The translations under genes and the position numbers were made by a program. Positions 1 through 6,231 of a stretch of 8,340 bases of DNA are shown here, piece after piece. How positions within the stretch are numbered: position 1 is the first letter of the stretch; each line of letters opens with the position of its first letter. Source of the DNA: Bacteroidota bacterium (GTDB lineage: Bacteria > Bacteroidota > Bacteroidia > Bacteroidales > CAJPTX01); assembly GCA_002748015.1 (NCBI GenBank), contig PDRH01000118.1, positions 1 through 8,340 of the forward strand, read 5' to 3'. The notes under the pieces are model-generated. The model had not been told where the DNA came from. It was given only the letters and a program-made list of their open reading frames with translations, and did not search any database.

Positions 1-123
1 GGGATTCGGCTGGAGGGAGAGGGAGATAGCCCCTGTTGCAGCAACGGGGGTGTCTGCATTGCCCGCGCTACCATTGTTCTCGTTACCATTGCCCTCGCCT
101 CCACTATCCTCGCCGCCGTCCGC
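1..123 (-). other. Acidic Gly/Asn linker and start of a T9SS C-terminal sorting domain
   Basis: The last 41 codons visible change abruptly from LRR to a flexible linker (ADGGEDSGGEGNGNENNGS, then AGNADTPVAATGA) and then ISLSLQPNP. T9SS type A sorting domains are about 70-80 residues long and typically open with a hydrophobic strand followed by x-PNP. The linker plus PNP at the end of a repeat protein with a signal peptide fits that arrangement. Only the first residues are in the window, so this rests on one short motif plus context. Confidence 0.7.
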
Positions 124-3100
124 TGGGAAGGGCTCCACGACGCCATTCTCAAACCACCAATTCTTGTACTTCTCTAGCGAAGCGGCTGGAACTTGCAGCT
201 TAGGCTTATCATCAGGCATTCCCAGAGTCCGTGACCAACTCACCGAGGTAGGGTCCGGCATCCTGAGGGCGAGTACGGATAGGCCGCTACACCCCTCGAA
301 GGCGTGGTACCCGACCCTTTCTATCGTTGCGGGTAGCTCCAAGCGCTCGAGGCCCTCGCAGCCGAGGAAGGCCCTATCGACTACATTAACCACTGCGTAC
401 TCGGTCCCCCCATGCTCGACGCTGGCCGGGATGACGAGATTACCAGCGTAGGCCGCTCCGCCGAACTCGTGGGGCACCACGGCCACCCTAGCGTCGCCGA
501 GTATCCTGTAGCGTACGCCGGCGGCGGTGAACTCCTCGCCCACCTCTGGGCTAGCATCTATGGGCAGGATGTGCTTAAACTTCTTCCACACATCTGCCGC
601 TTTATAGCTATCCACCAATCCTGCGGGCACCCGCAGGATGCAGCTGCTGAAGTCCACATCCAGCCACCCATACATCTTAAAGGTGCTGCTCGGGCTCAAG
701 TACACCTGGGAGGTAATCGTGTTCAAGCGGTGGCACATATCGAAGCTCGCACCCATGAGGTCGAGCGCGCTCGGGAGCTCCACCCGCTCAAGACCCTCGC
801 AACCCGTGAAGGTGTATCTAGCAACCCCAATGACCGTATAGGTGGTACCGCTGTTGTCTACCTTTTCCGGGATTACCACGCTGCCGGAGGGCTTCGTCTC
901 GCCCTCATCCACAGGTACTAAGTACACGGTATTATCCCCTATCACCCTGTACTTCAGGCCTTCGCTGTAGAATTCCCTGCCCAGCTGGGCATCGTCGGTC
1001 ACGATAAACTCCTTCCATACGTCCGCCACCTTGTAGAGGTTCACCTGGGCTGTTCCACCTGGTATTTGCAGCACGCAGCTGCCCCTATCCACCGCAGCGA
1101 AGGGATAATCATCCAGCTCCACTGCGGCGGGATCGGGCATATTGGCCACTATCAGCCCCAGGCGGGTGCAATCAGCAAAGGCGAGCCTATGGATGCGCGC
1201 CAGGCTCGCTGGTAGGCGCAACTCCAGCAGACCAGTACATTCGTGAAAAGCCTTTTTGTCCACCTGCAGCAAGCCCTCGGGGAGCTCCACCCGCTGCAGG
1301 GCGCTACATGCCTCAAAGGCTTCTCTCCCCACCCGGCGCAAGCTCTCGGGGAGGGCCACCTGCTGTAGACCTTTACAAGCCCTAAAGGCCCCACCGGCTA
1401 TGGCTACTACATTGTAAGGCGCACCGCTGTGGCTTACGCTCGCTGGAATGGTCAGCTGGCCGCTCGGCTGCTCCTTTCCCTCAGGTACACCCAGGAGGAT
1501 GACCTCATTCGTAGCGATAATACGGTAGAGCATATCGTCAGCTACAAACTCCCCCCCGAGCTGCGAATCTTCGGTAATGACCCCGAAATCCTTCCACTGC
1601 TCGGTAGCCTGGTACTGCGCCTCCGAACCGGTGGGGACACGCAGCACGCAGTCCTCCGGCTTGGAATCCTCAAAGATCCCCCTGCCTTGCTTCACACTCC
1701 CCAGCGAGCCGCCACCTATGGACGACACCACCAACCCAAGCTTTGGACAATCGCTAAAGGCCCTGCCCCCGATGGTCCTCAGGGATCCGTTTAGCTCCAC
1801 CTTCCGCAGGTTGGAACAGTAGGAGAAGGCCATCCACCCGATGTACTCTAGCGAGCTGGGGAGCTTCACCTGCCGTAGCGCGCTGCATTTCGAGAAGGCC
1901 CTAGTTTCAATGTACCTGAGGCTGCTGGGGAAGGAGATGCTCAGGAGCTCTTTGCTGCTTGCAAATACATCGGAAAAAATCTTCGCTAGCACGTAGGTCT
2001 TGCCATCGTCCTCAATGTTTCTCGGCAGCTCTAGGGTGCCAGAGGGCTTGGCGTCCTCATCCGCCAGCCGCATCAGCGCAATTTCCCCGGGCATGGTAAC
2101 CCTGTAGACCATATTCCCCTTGGTGAATTCACGGCCCGCATCCTCGTCGCTGGTGATGTTCATGAAATCCTTCCACTGGTCAGCGGAGCTATAGCTAGAC
2201 ACCTTACCATCCGGGACTCGTAGCACGCAGAAAGGGATATTTTCAACATGAAAAGCGCGATCACCCATAGTAATCGAGGCGGGGTCCTCTATCCGAGAAA
2301 CGATCAGGCGCAGATAGGTCTCATCGAAAGCTTCCTCCCCTATGCTAGCCAGCGATGGGGGCAGCTCTATGTGCTCAATACGGCTGTTGTAAAAGGCCCT
2401 GCTTTCTATCGTCTCGAGCCCATCGGGCAGCACGAGGCTGAGCTCGGTGCAGCTCATGAAAGCGCTTCTGCCAATGCTCCTGAGCGATGAGGGGGTCGAG
2501 AACTCCACCTGGCGTAGTCCGCTATAGTAAAAAGCCTCCTCGCCTATGTTCACCAAGGCCCCGGGGAGCTTGATGCTCTTGAGGTTCCGCGCCTTCATAA
2601 AGGCATACTTCGCAATGCTCCTTATGTAGTAGTTCTTCCCCTCGTACTCTATGTACTCCGGCACTTGCACATCACCCTCGATGGAGAGGGGATCATCCGC
2701 CGGCACCACTAGCATCTCCGAGTCAAAGTAGGCCAAGTAGTTCACCCCATCGCGGACGATTAGATCGCCCACCTGCGGGGATTCCGTTACCTTGCTAAAG
2801 ACGTTCCACACCGCGGCAACGTACTCGTCCCTCTTCCCCGGCGGAGTACGTATTACGCAGGCATCTTGATCCAGCCCCTTGAAGGCATCGTTCCCCACCT
2901 GGAGCGCTGCGGGGTTTGCCACCTCCGAGACGATAACCCTTAGGCTTAGCCAGTAGGCAAAGGCCAGCTCTCCGATCCGCTCGAGGGAGGCGGGGAAATT
3001 AATGCTAAACAGGTGGAAGCACTGCTGAAAGGCCCTTGCGCCTATTGTTCGCAGGGTTTGGGGTAGCTCCACTCGCTGTATGTGACGGCCGAGCCGGAAG

Positions 3101-3411
3101 GTGTCATCACCGATCTCGGTAACGCTGTAGGACTGTCCATCGGGTCCCTGCACTTCCGCCGGGATTACCAGATGGGCATGCCCCTTGAAGTAGTTAGGAG
3201 CCCAGTAGCCATCGTTGTCATCCAGCTTGCTATGCTGCCCCACCGTCTTGACCTCGCGCGGCGAGAGGCTCGTAACCTCATAGAACAGTATGCCCGCCTG
3301 GAATTTATCGCCTATCTCGGCCGCCCAGCCCGGCAGGCCCACGCCCAAGAGCACGAGCATGACCAGTAGCCCACGCAGCCAGCTGAAGCCTATGTGTTTA
3401 TCTCTCCCCAT
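1..3411 (-). CDS. BspA-like leucine-rich-repeat surface protein, T9SS cargo (3' end beyond window)
   Basis: One reading frame of 1137 codons with no stop, from the ATG at 3411 to the left edge. Residues 1-31 are a Sec signal peptide (basic start, LLVMLVLLGVGLPG core, cleavage near GWAA) without a lipobox Cys. Residues 32 to about 1096 hold six tandem modules, each beginning with a G-x-x-F...Y cap (EIGDKF, QVGDLI, DAGREF, QLGGEF, QLGREF, EVGEEF), followed by BspA/LRR_5 repeats of about 23 residues (L..V.LP.SL..IG..AF..C) and closed by a strap like CVLRVP.G....Y...WK.F. An acidic Gly/Asn linker (about 1098-1120) leads to ISLSLQPNP, which matches the start of a type IX secretion sorting domain. 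The protein is therefore probably exported through T9SS and anchored outside the cell. BspA relatives bind host proteins or other bacteria; the ligand here is unknown. The stop should lie roughly 200 bases outside the window. Confidence 0.93.
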   Translation of the reverse strand, partial: MGRDKHIGFSWLRGLLVMLVLLGVGLPGWAAEIGDKFQAGILFYEVTSLSPREVKTVGQHSKLDDNDGYWAPNYFKGHAHLVIPAEVQGPDGQSYSVTEIGDDTFRLGRHIQRVELPQTLRTIGARAFQQCFHLFSINFPASLERIGELAFAYWLSLRVIVSEVANPAALQVGNDAFKGLDQDACVIRTPPGKRDEYVAAVWNVFSKVTESPQVGDLIVRDGVNYLAYFDSEMLVVPADDPLSIEGDVQVPEYIEYEGKNYYIRSIAKYAFMKARNLKSIKLPGALVNIGEEAFYYSGLRQVEFSTPSSLRSIGRSAFMSCTELSLVLPDGLETIESRAFYNSRIEHIELPPSLASIGEEAFDETYLRLIVSRIEDPASITMGDRAFHVENIPFCVLRVPDGKVSSYSSADQWKDFMNITSDEDAGREFTKGNMVYRVTMPGEIALMRLADEDAKPSGTLELPRNIEDDGKTYVLAKIFSDVFASSKELLSISFPSSLRYIETRAFSKCSALRQVKLPSSLEYIGWMAFSYCSNLRKVELNGSLRTIGGRAFSDCPKLGLVVSSIGGGSLGSVKQGRGIFEDSKPEDCVLRVPTGSEAQYQATEQWKDFGVITEDSQLGGEFVADDMLYRIIATNEVILLGVPEGKEQPSGQLTIPASVSHSGAPYNVVAIAGGAFRACKGLQQVALPESLRRVGREAFEACSALQRVELPEGLLQVDKKAFHECTGLLELRLPASLARIHRLAFADCTRLGLIVANMPDPAAVELDDYPFAAVDRGSCVLQIPGGTAQVNLYKVADVWKEFIVTDDAQLGREFYSEGLKYRVIGDNTVYLVPVDEGETKPSGSVVIPEKVDNSGTTYTVIGVARYTFTGCEGLERVELPSALDLMGASFDMCHRLNTITSQVYLSPSSTFKMYGWLDVDFSSCILRVPAGLVDSYKAADVWKKFKHILPIDASPEVGEEFTAAGVRYRILGDARVAVVPHEFGGAAYAGNLVIPASVEHGGTEYAVVNVVDRAFLGCEGLERLELPATIERVGYHAFEGCSGLSVLALRMPDPTSVSWSRTLGMPDDKPKLQVPAASLEKYKNWWFENGVVEPFPADGGEDSGGEGNGNENNGSAGNADTPVAATGAISLSLQPNP
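148..3318 (-). repeat. Six tandem cap-LRR-strap modules within the BspA-like gene
   Basis: Module starts in coding direction are 3318, 2775, 2142, 1563, 987 and 546, giving lengths of about 181, 211, 193, 192, 147 and 132 residues. Each has a beta-rich cap (F...G..Y.V....V.L.......G...IP..V...G..Y.V..I), one to four LRR_5 units and a Cys-containing strap. Module 4 (from 1563) has the cleanest run, four LRRs in a row at 23-residue spacing. Module 5 keeps little more than one recognisable unit. Module 6 has lost the strap Cys (KLQVPAASLEKYKNWW). At DNA level the units share only short stretches such as GGAGCTCC-type blocks, so the duplication is old or the copies have diverged under selection. 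Confidence 0.85.
618..639. repeat. Perfect 10-bp inverted repeat with 2-nt loop inside the BspA-like gene
   Basis: ATCCTGCGGG (618-627), CA, CCCGCAGGAT (630-639) is a perfect near-palindrome within codons for the strap CILRVPAG of module 5. It does not interrupt the frame. A DNA cruciform or mRNA hairpin is possible; no function is implied. Confidence 0.8.
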
Positions 3412-3533
3412 ATTATGGAGGGGGAACTTGTTTTTCCTATTCTCAGAGCTTAGCGTCCCTGAGCGCCCCGCCTTTCGTCTTCTTGGTATCATTGCCATAG
3501 CTATTGCATTTATTCCTAGTAATCCTTCAGTCC

Positions 3534-3564
3534 CAAAGGTACATTATATTTTACAAAGTGGAAA
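3534..3564 (-). promoter_or_regulatory. Bacteroidetes sigma-ABfr-type promoter of the BspA-like gene
   Basis: On the minus strand the -7 box TACCTTTG (3541-3534) matches TAnnTTTG exactly. A near-consensus -33 element, TTTC (3564-3561), lies 19 nt upstream, inside the usual 19-21 nt range. A perfect TTTG is also present closer in, but only 12 nt from the -7 box. Predicted transcription start is near 3527, leaving a leader of about 115 nt before the ATG at 3411. Confidence 0.6.
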
Positions 3565-3629
3565 GTTCGCCCTCGGTAGCGCAGGGAAAACGCATGGAGG
3601 CTGAATGTAGAAGAAAAATCTCCGGGGAC

Positions 3630-3660
3630 TTGCATTTGGCCTACTGATTGACTATACTTG
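3630..3660 (+). promoter_or_regulatory. Candidate Bacteroidetes promoter of the DUF6266-like gene
   Basis: TATACTTG (3653-3660) differs from TAnnTTTG at one base. A TTG (3630-3632) lies 20 nt upstream, the expected spacing for the -33 element. Transcription would begin near 3667, about 37 nt before the ATG at 3704. The match is imperfect, so this is a candidate only. Confidence 0.4.
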
Positions 3661-3703
3661 CGGTGAGATTTGCGTATTAACCCTCCAATACAGTAGGAAT
3701 CTC

Positions 3704-4473
3704 ATGGCGATAATCACCCCGGTCCGCCCCAAGTGGATGCGCCGCGAAGCCACGATAGTCTACGTGGCCGAAGAGCAGATGCGGGTCCGCTCCCGCGCTG
3801 AGCATATCCATAATCCCCGTACCCCTAAGCAGCAGGCCAACCGGCAGAAATTCGCGCTGGCCGTAGGCTTTCTGGCGCAGATGCAACCCATGGTTTCGCT
3901 GGGCTGGGCTTCAGCGCCCAGCCCAGCGAACGCAACGGGCGCATGGTAGGGGGCTACCAGCGCGCGAAGGGGCGATTGCTCCGCGAGGCCATCCGCTGGC
4001 ATACTCCTATTGGGAAGGCCGGGCGATGGCGCATAGACTACGCAGAGGCTCGGCTCGCTGAGGGCCCTAGCCTAGAGCGCTATCCCCTACTCCACCGGCG
4101 GCAGGCGCAGCAGCTATACATACGCTTCCCCAAGGGGCTACCACGACATGCAATCCGCATTCGCATAGCGGTGCATAGTGAACGGGCCAATAGAACGCAG
4201 CATTTCACCCTACTAGCATCCGATGGCTCGCGAGAGGTGGCCGTCTGGCTCCCCGATTGGGCCACGGGGCATGCGCTCCACTTGTACTACACCGTGGAAT
4301 GCGCCAACGGCACCACTTGGGGCTCTGGCTACGTCGCTGTGAAAAAGGAAAGGAGGCGGAGCAGCAGAAGCAAACGCACGCGGGCCGGGGGGCAAAGTGC
4401 AAGCCGAACGGCGGGACAAAGAGGAGGTGCAACGAGCAATAACTGGGGGGCTATTCCGCCAAATCCAGGATGA
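3704..4473 (+). pseudogene. DUF6266-like protein gene, frameshifted by a 5-bp duplication
   Basis: Two frames form one protein. Frame A (3704-3949) encodes 81 residues starting MAIITPVRPKW, including VRSRAEHIHNPRTPKQQ and RQKFALAVGFL, and ends at a TAG. Frame B (open through 3943-4473) continues with RMVGGYQRAKGRLLREAI, WRIDYAEARLAEG, VWLPDW and YYTVECANGTTWGSGYVAV. The order (N-terminal R-R-P/NPRTP-Q block, IDY...G strand, LP..W, Y...GYV end) is the layout I recall for DUF6266, a Bacteroidetes family of unknown function usually somewhat over 200 residues. The break lies at a TGGGC tandem pair (3900-3909): removing one copy gives MVSLGFSAQPSERNGRM and a 254-residue product. After about residue 210 the restored protein has an odd Arg/Ser/Gly-rich tail of about 44 residues overlapping hemW. 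No signal peptide or membrane segment is seen. It could be a dead gene, a reversible variant or a sequence error. The family call is from memory. Confidence 0.65.
3895..3930. repeat. Perfect 15-bp inverted repeat with 6-nt loop at the frameshift
   Basis: The left arm TTCGCTGGGCTGGGC (3895-3909), loop TTCAGC (3910-3915) and right arm GCCCAGCCCAGCGAA (3916-3930) pair without a mismatch. The left arm contains TGGGC twice in tandem (3900-3909), mirrored by two CCCAG-type units in the right arm. Without the extra TGGGC the arms would be an imperfect palindrome and the gene would stay in frame. No T-run follows and it lies inside coding sequence, so it is not a terminator. Confidence 0.9.
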
Positions 4474-5692
4474 CAGCATCCGAGATGAGGAGATGCTCGG
4501 GGTGGATTCGGAGGCATCCATCCTGCTCGTAGGCTATGCCCTGCTCTATCCAGCGGGATGCCCGCCTTCGCAGAAGGTTAATCGACTGATGGCCAAAGGT
4601 TTCAGCACCGTGGGTGAGATTGAGCCCCCAACGGGTGCGAAGACCCGTCATAATCCACTCATCCAGGCGGTTGGCATCGGTCAGATGCTCCACCACCCGC
4701 GGGAGCTGCCCGCTACGTAGGCTCTGGGAATAGGCCGTCCAGTCCGGGGGATTCCACCAGCGATTATGGCCGTCGTATGAGTGGGCGCCTGGCCCTAGGC
4801 CGAGGTACCTACCGCCACTCCAGTAGGCCATGTTATGGCGTGCATAGCGACCGTTGCGGGCGAAGCTAGACACCTCGTAGTGGTCGAAGCCCGCACGCTC
4901 GAGGATACCGTGAACGAGACGGAAGTGCCGCTCGCTGGTGTCCTCATCAACCTCCAGAACGCTACCCCGGGCTACACGCCTTCCGTAGGCGGTGCCGGGC
5001 TCGGCGGTGAGGTGGTAGGCTGATATGTGGTCCATGCCCTCGAAGTGGGCCAGCTCCTGCAGGCTGTCGATCAGGCTTTCGATGCTCTGGGTGGGTATGC
5101 CATAGATGAGGTCGGCAGATATGTCCTCTATGCCAGCGCTCCGGGCATTGCGGATGGCGGCGAGTGCGACCTGGGCATCATGGCGACGGCCGAGAAGGCG
5201 GAGAACGCGGCTGTCGAGGGACTGCACACCGATGCTCACGCGGGTGATGCCCGCCGCACGTATCCCAGCGAAATACGCGCCATCGAGCCCCTCGGGGTTG
5301 CACTCGAGCGTAACATCTTCGCTACATCCTAGCTGGTCGAGGAGGTCGCCCAGGATTTCCGGAGTGAGGAGCGAGGGAGTCCCCCCACCAAGATAGATGG
5401 TGCGGAAATGGAGAGGAGCTTCGGGCGGGAGGGACTGACCGAGGTCCAGCTCCTGACGTAGCAGCTTGAACTCCTGCAGGATAAGCTCTGTATATTCAGC
5501 CGGAACTTCACCCCTTCGGGTGGGTAGGGAGTAGAAATCGCAGTAGGGGCACTTGCTGCGGCAGAAGGGGAAATGCAGGTAAAGACCCCATTCAGGAGGA
5601 GCGGCGCTAGGGCCTGTAGGTGAAATAGATGCTTGCATGGCGCGAAGGTAAGCAATATTTCCTGGGTGAATTGGGGTAGTCTGTGGGCGCAT
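4451..5692 (-). CDS. hemW: HemW-type radical SAM protein (heme chaperone, formerly called oxygen-independent coproporphyrinogen oxidase-like)
   Basis: A 413-residue radical SAM protein. GLYLHFPFCRSKCPYCDFYS carries the [4Fe-4S]-binding Cys44, Cys48 and Cys51 (CxxxCxxC). The Phe after CD distinguishes HemW from true HemN, which has a further Cys (CxxCxC). Next come GGGTPS (102-107), LECNPE (129-134), SIGVQSLD (153-160), the ADLIYGIP strand (193-200) and the HemW signature from HYEVSSFAR to HNMAYW and YLGLGPGAHSY (271-306), then a HemN-type C-terminal domain. Known HemW proteins bind heme and insert it into respiratory enzymes; coproporphyrinogen oxidation should not be assumed. The start is uncertain: the ATG at 5692 gives about 35 residues before the core, the ATG at 5638 gives 17; family members usually have fewer than ten. 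The gene diverges from folA and its last 23 bases overlap the opposing broken gene. Confidence 0.93.
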   Translation of the reverse strand: MRPQTTPIHPGNIAYLRAMQASISPTGPSAAPPEWGLYLHFPFCRSKCPYCDFYSLPTRRGEVPAEYTELILQEFKLLRQELDLGQSLPPEAPLHFRTIYLGGGTPSLLTPEILGDLLDQLGCSEDVTLECNPEGLDGAYFAGIRAAGITRVSIGVQSLDSRVLRLLGRRHDAQVALAAIRNARSAGIEDISADLIYGIPTQSIESLIDSLQELAHFEGMDHISAYHLTAEPGTAYGRRVARGSVLEVDEDTSERHFRLVHGILERAGFDHYEVSSFARNGRYARHNMAYWSGGRYLGLGPGAHSYDGHNRWWNPPDWTAYSQSLRSGQLPRVVEHLTDANRLDEWIMTGLRTRWGLNLTHGAETFGHQSINLLRRRASRWIEQGIAYEQDGCLRIHPEHLLISDAVILDLAE

Positions 5693-5700
5693 TTTTTGAC

Positions 5701-5708
5701 TACCTTTG
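5701..5708 (+). promoter_or_regulatory. -7 box of the folA-dnaB promoter
   Basis: TACCTTTG matches the Bacteroidetes TAnnTTTG consensus exactly and is identical to the -7 box of the BspA-like gene. Transcription would start near 5715, about 20 nt before the ATG at 5736. No clear TTG/TTTG is found 19-21 nt upstream, so the -33 half is weak. The box overlaps the TTG at 5706, which argues that the TTG is not the start codon of folA. Confidence 0.55.
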
Positions 5709-5735
5709 CCTCGAATAGCTTACAGGAAAAGGGTA

Positions 5736-6230
5736 ATGGATAGGGAGATAATACTGGTGGTGGTAGTGGCTGAGGGCAATGCCATAGGCCGTGATAATGG
5801 GCTGCTGGCGCACCTGCCAGAGGACCTGGCGCACTTCAAGTCAACGACGATGGGGGGGCATATGGTGATGGGGCGCAGGACCTACGAGTCAATCGGGCGA
5901 CCGCTACCCGGACGTACGTCAGTGGTGATGAGCCGTTCGCGTGAGCTGGAGACACATCCTCGACTCGTGCAGGTGGGATCCTGGGAGGAGGCGCTGGCCG
6001 CCTGCCCAGCCGATAGGCCTGTATATGTAGTTGGGGGGGCTCAAATATACGCATTGGCCATGCCGGTCGCAACGCGGCTAATCATCACCCGGCTACATAG
6101 GGCCTTCCCGGATGCTGATGCCTTCTTCCCCGAGCTGCAGGAGGGGGAGTGGCGGCTGGTAGAACAATCAGACCGCATGACCTCCCGGGTGGGCATAGAT
6201 TACACGATAGAGGAATATATCCGTAAGTAG
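5736..6230 (+). CDS. folA: Dihydrofolate reductase
   Basis: A 164-residue DHFR of normal length that reduces dihydrofolate to tetrahydrofolate with NADPH, feeding dTMP, purine and methionine synthesis in the cytosol. Seen: the N-terminal strand IILVVVVAEGNAIGRDN (5-21), HLPEDLAHFK (26-35) with the acidic active-site residue Asp30 (E. coli Asp27), MGRRTYESIGRPLPGR (45-60) for NADPH binding, VVGGAQIY (98-105) with the Gly-Gly cofactor turn, and DADAFFPE (126-133). The ATG at 5736 is chosen because it gives the standard DHFR start and because the alternative TTG at 5706 lies in the -7 box. Odd: Ala25 stands where most bacterial enzymes have the Trp equivalent to E. coli Trp22. dnaB follows after one base, so the two are almost certainly co-transcribed and perhaps translationally coupled. 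Confidence 0.97.
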   Translation: MDREIILVVVVAEGNAIGRDNGLLAHLPEDLAHFKSTTMGGHMVMGRRTYESIGRPLPGRTSVVMSRSRELETHPRLVQVGSWEEALAACPADRPVYVVGGAQIYALAMPVATRLIITRLHRAFPDADAFFPELQEGEWRLVEQSDRMTSRVGIDYTIEEYIRK

Positions 6231-6231
6231 G

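Larger units (their letters stand above)
3412..3703. promoter_or_regulatory. Divergent intergenic region between the BspA-like gene and the DUF6266-like gene
   Basis: This 292-bp stretch is visibly more AT-rich than its flanks. It carries outward-facing Bacteroidetes-type promoter candidates for both neighbours (listed separately). I see no convincing short gene, tRNA or strong hairpin in it. The part between 3412 and 3527 would be the leader of the BspA-like mRNA, about 115 nt, long enough for leader-based control, though no known riboswitch or thermosensor fold is recognisable. Confidence 0.6.

Noticed and set aside
50..2490. Several plus-strand open frames of 80-169 codons opposite the LRR gene
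   Set aside because: They lie antisense to a continuous 1137-codon frame with obvious domain structure, and their translations show no recognisable domain; they follow from GC-rich coding sequence on the other strand.
3895..3930. Rho-independent terminator
   Set aside because: The hairpin is not followed by a T-run on either strand and sits between two halves of one protein-coding sequence.
3885..3935. Programmed -1 ribosomal frameshift stimulated by the hairpin
   Set aside because: The shift direction fits and a strong stem is present, but no slippery heptamer (X XXY YYZ) precedes the stem; GGTTTCG would not allow re-pairing. The exact 5-bp duplication explains the shift better.
4397..4720. 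Plus-strand open frame opposite the hemW 3' end
   Set aside because: Needs a GTG start inside the tail of the broken gene, lies antisense to conserved hemW sequence, and its product has no recognisable features.
5706..5735. TTG start for folA giving ten more residues (MPRIAYRKRV)
   Set aside because: The TTG is part of the perfect -7 box TACCTTTG, and DHFRs start directly with the strand that follows the ATG at 5736.
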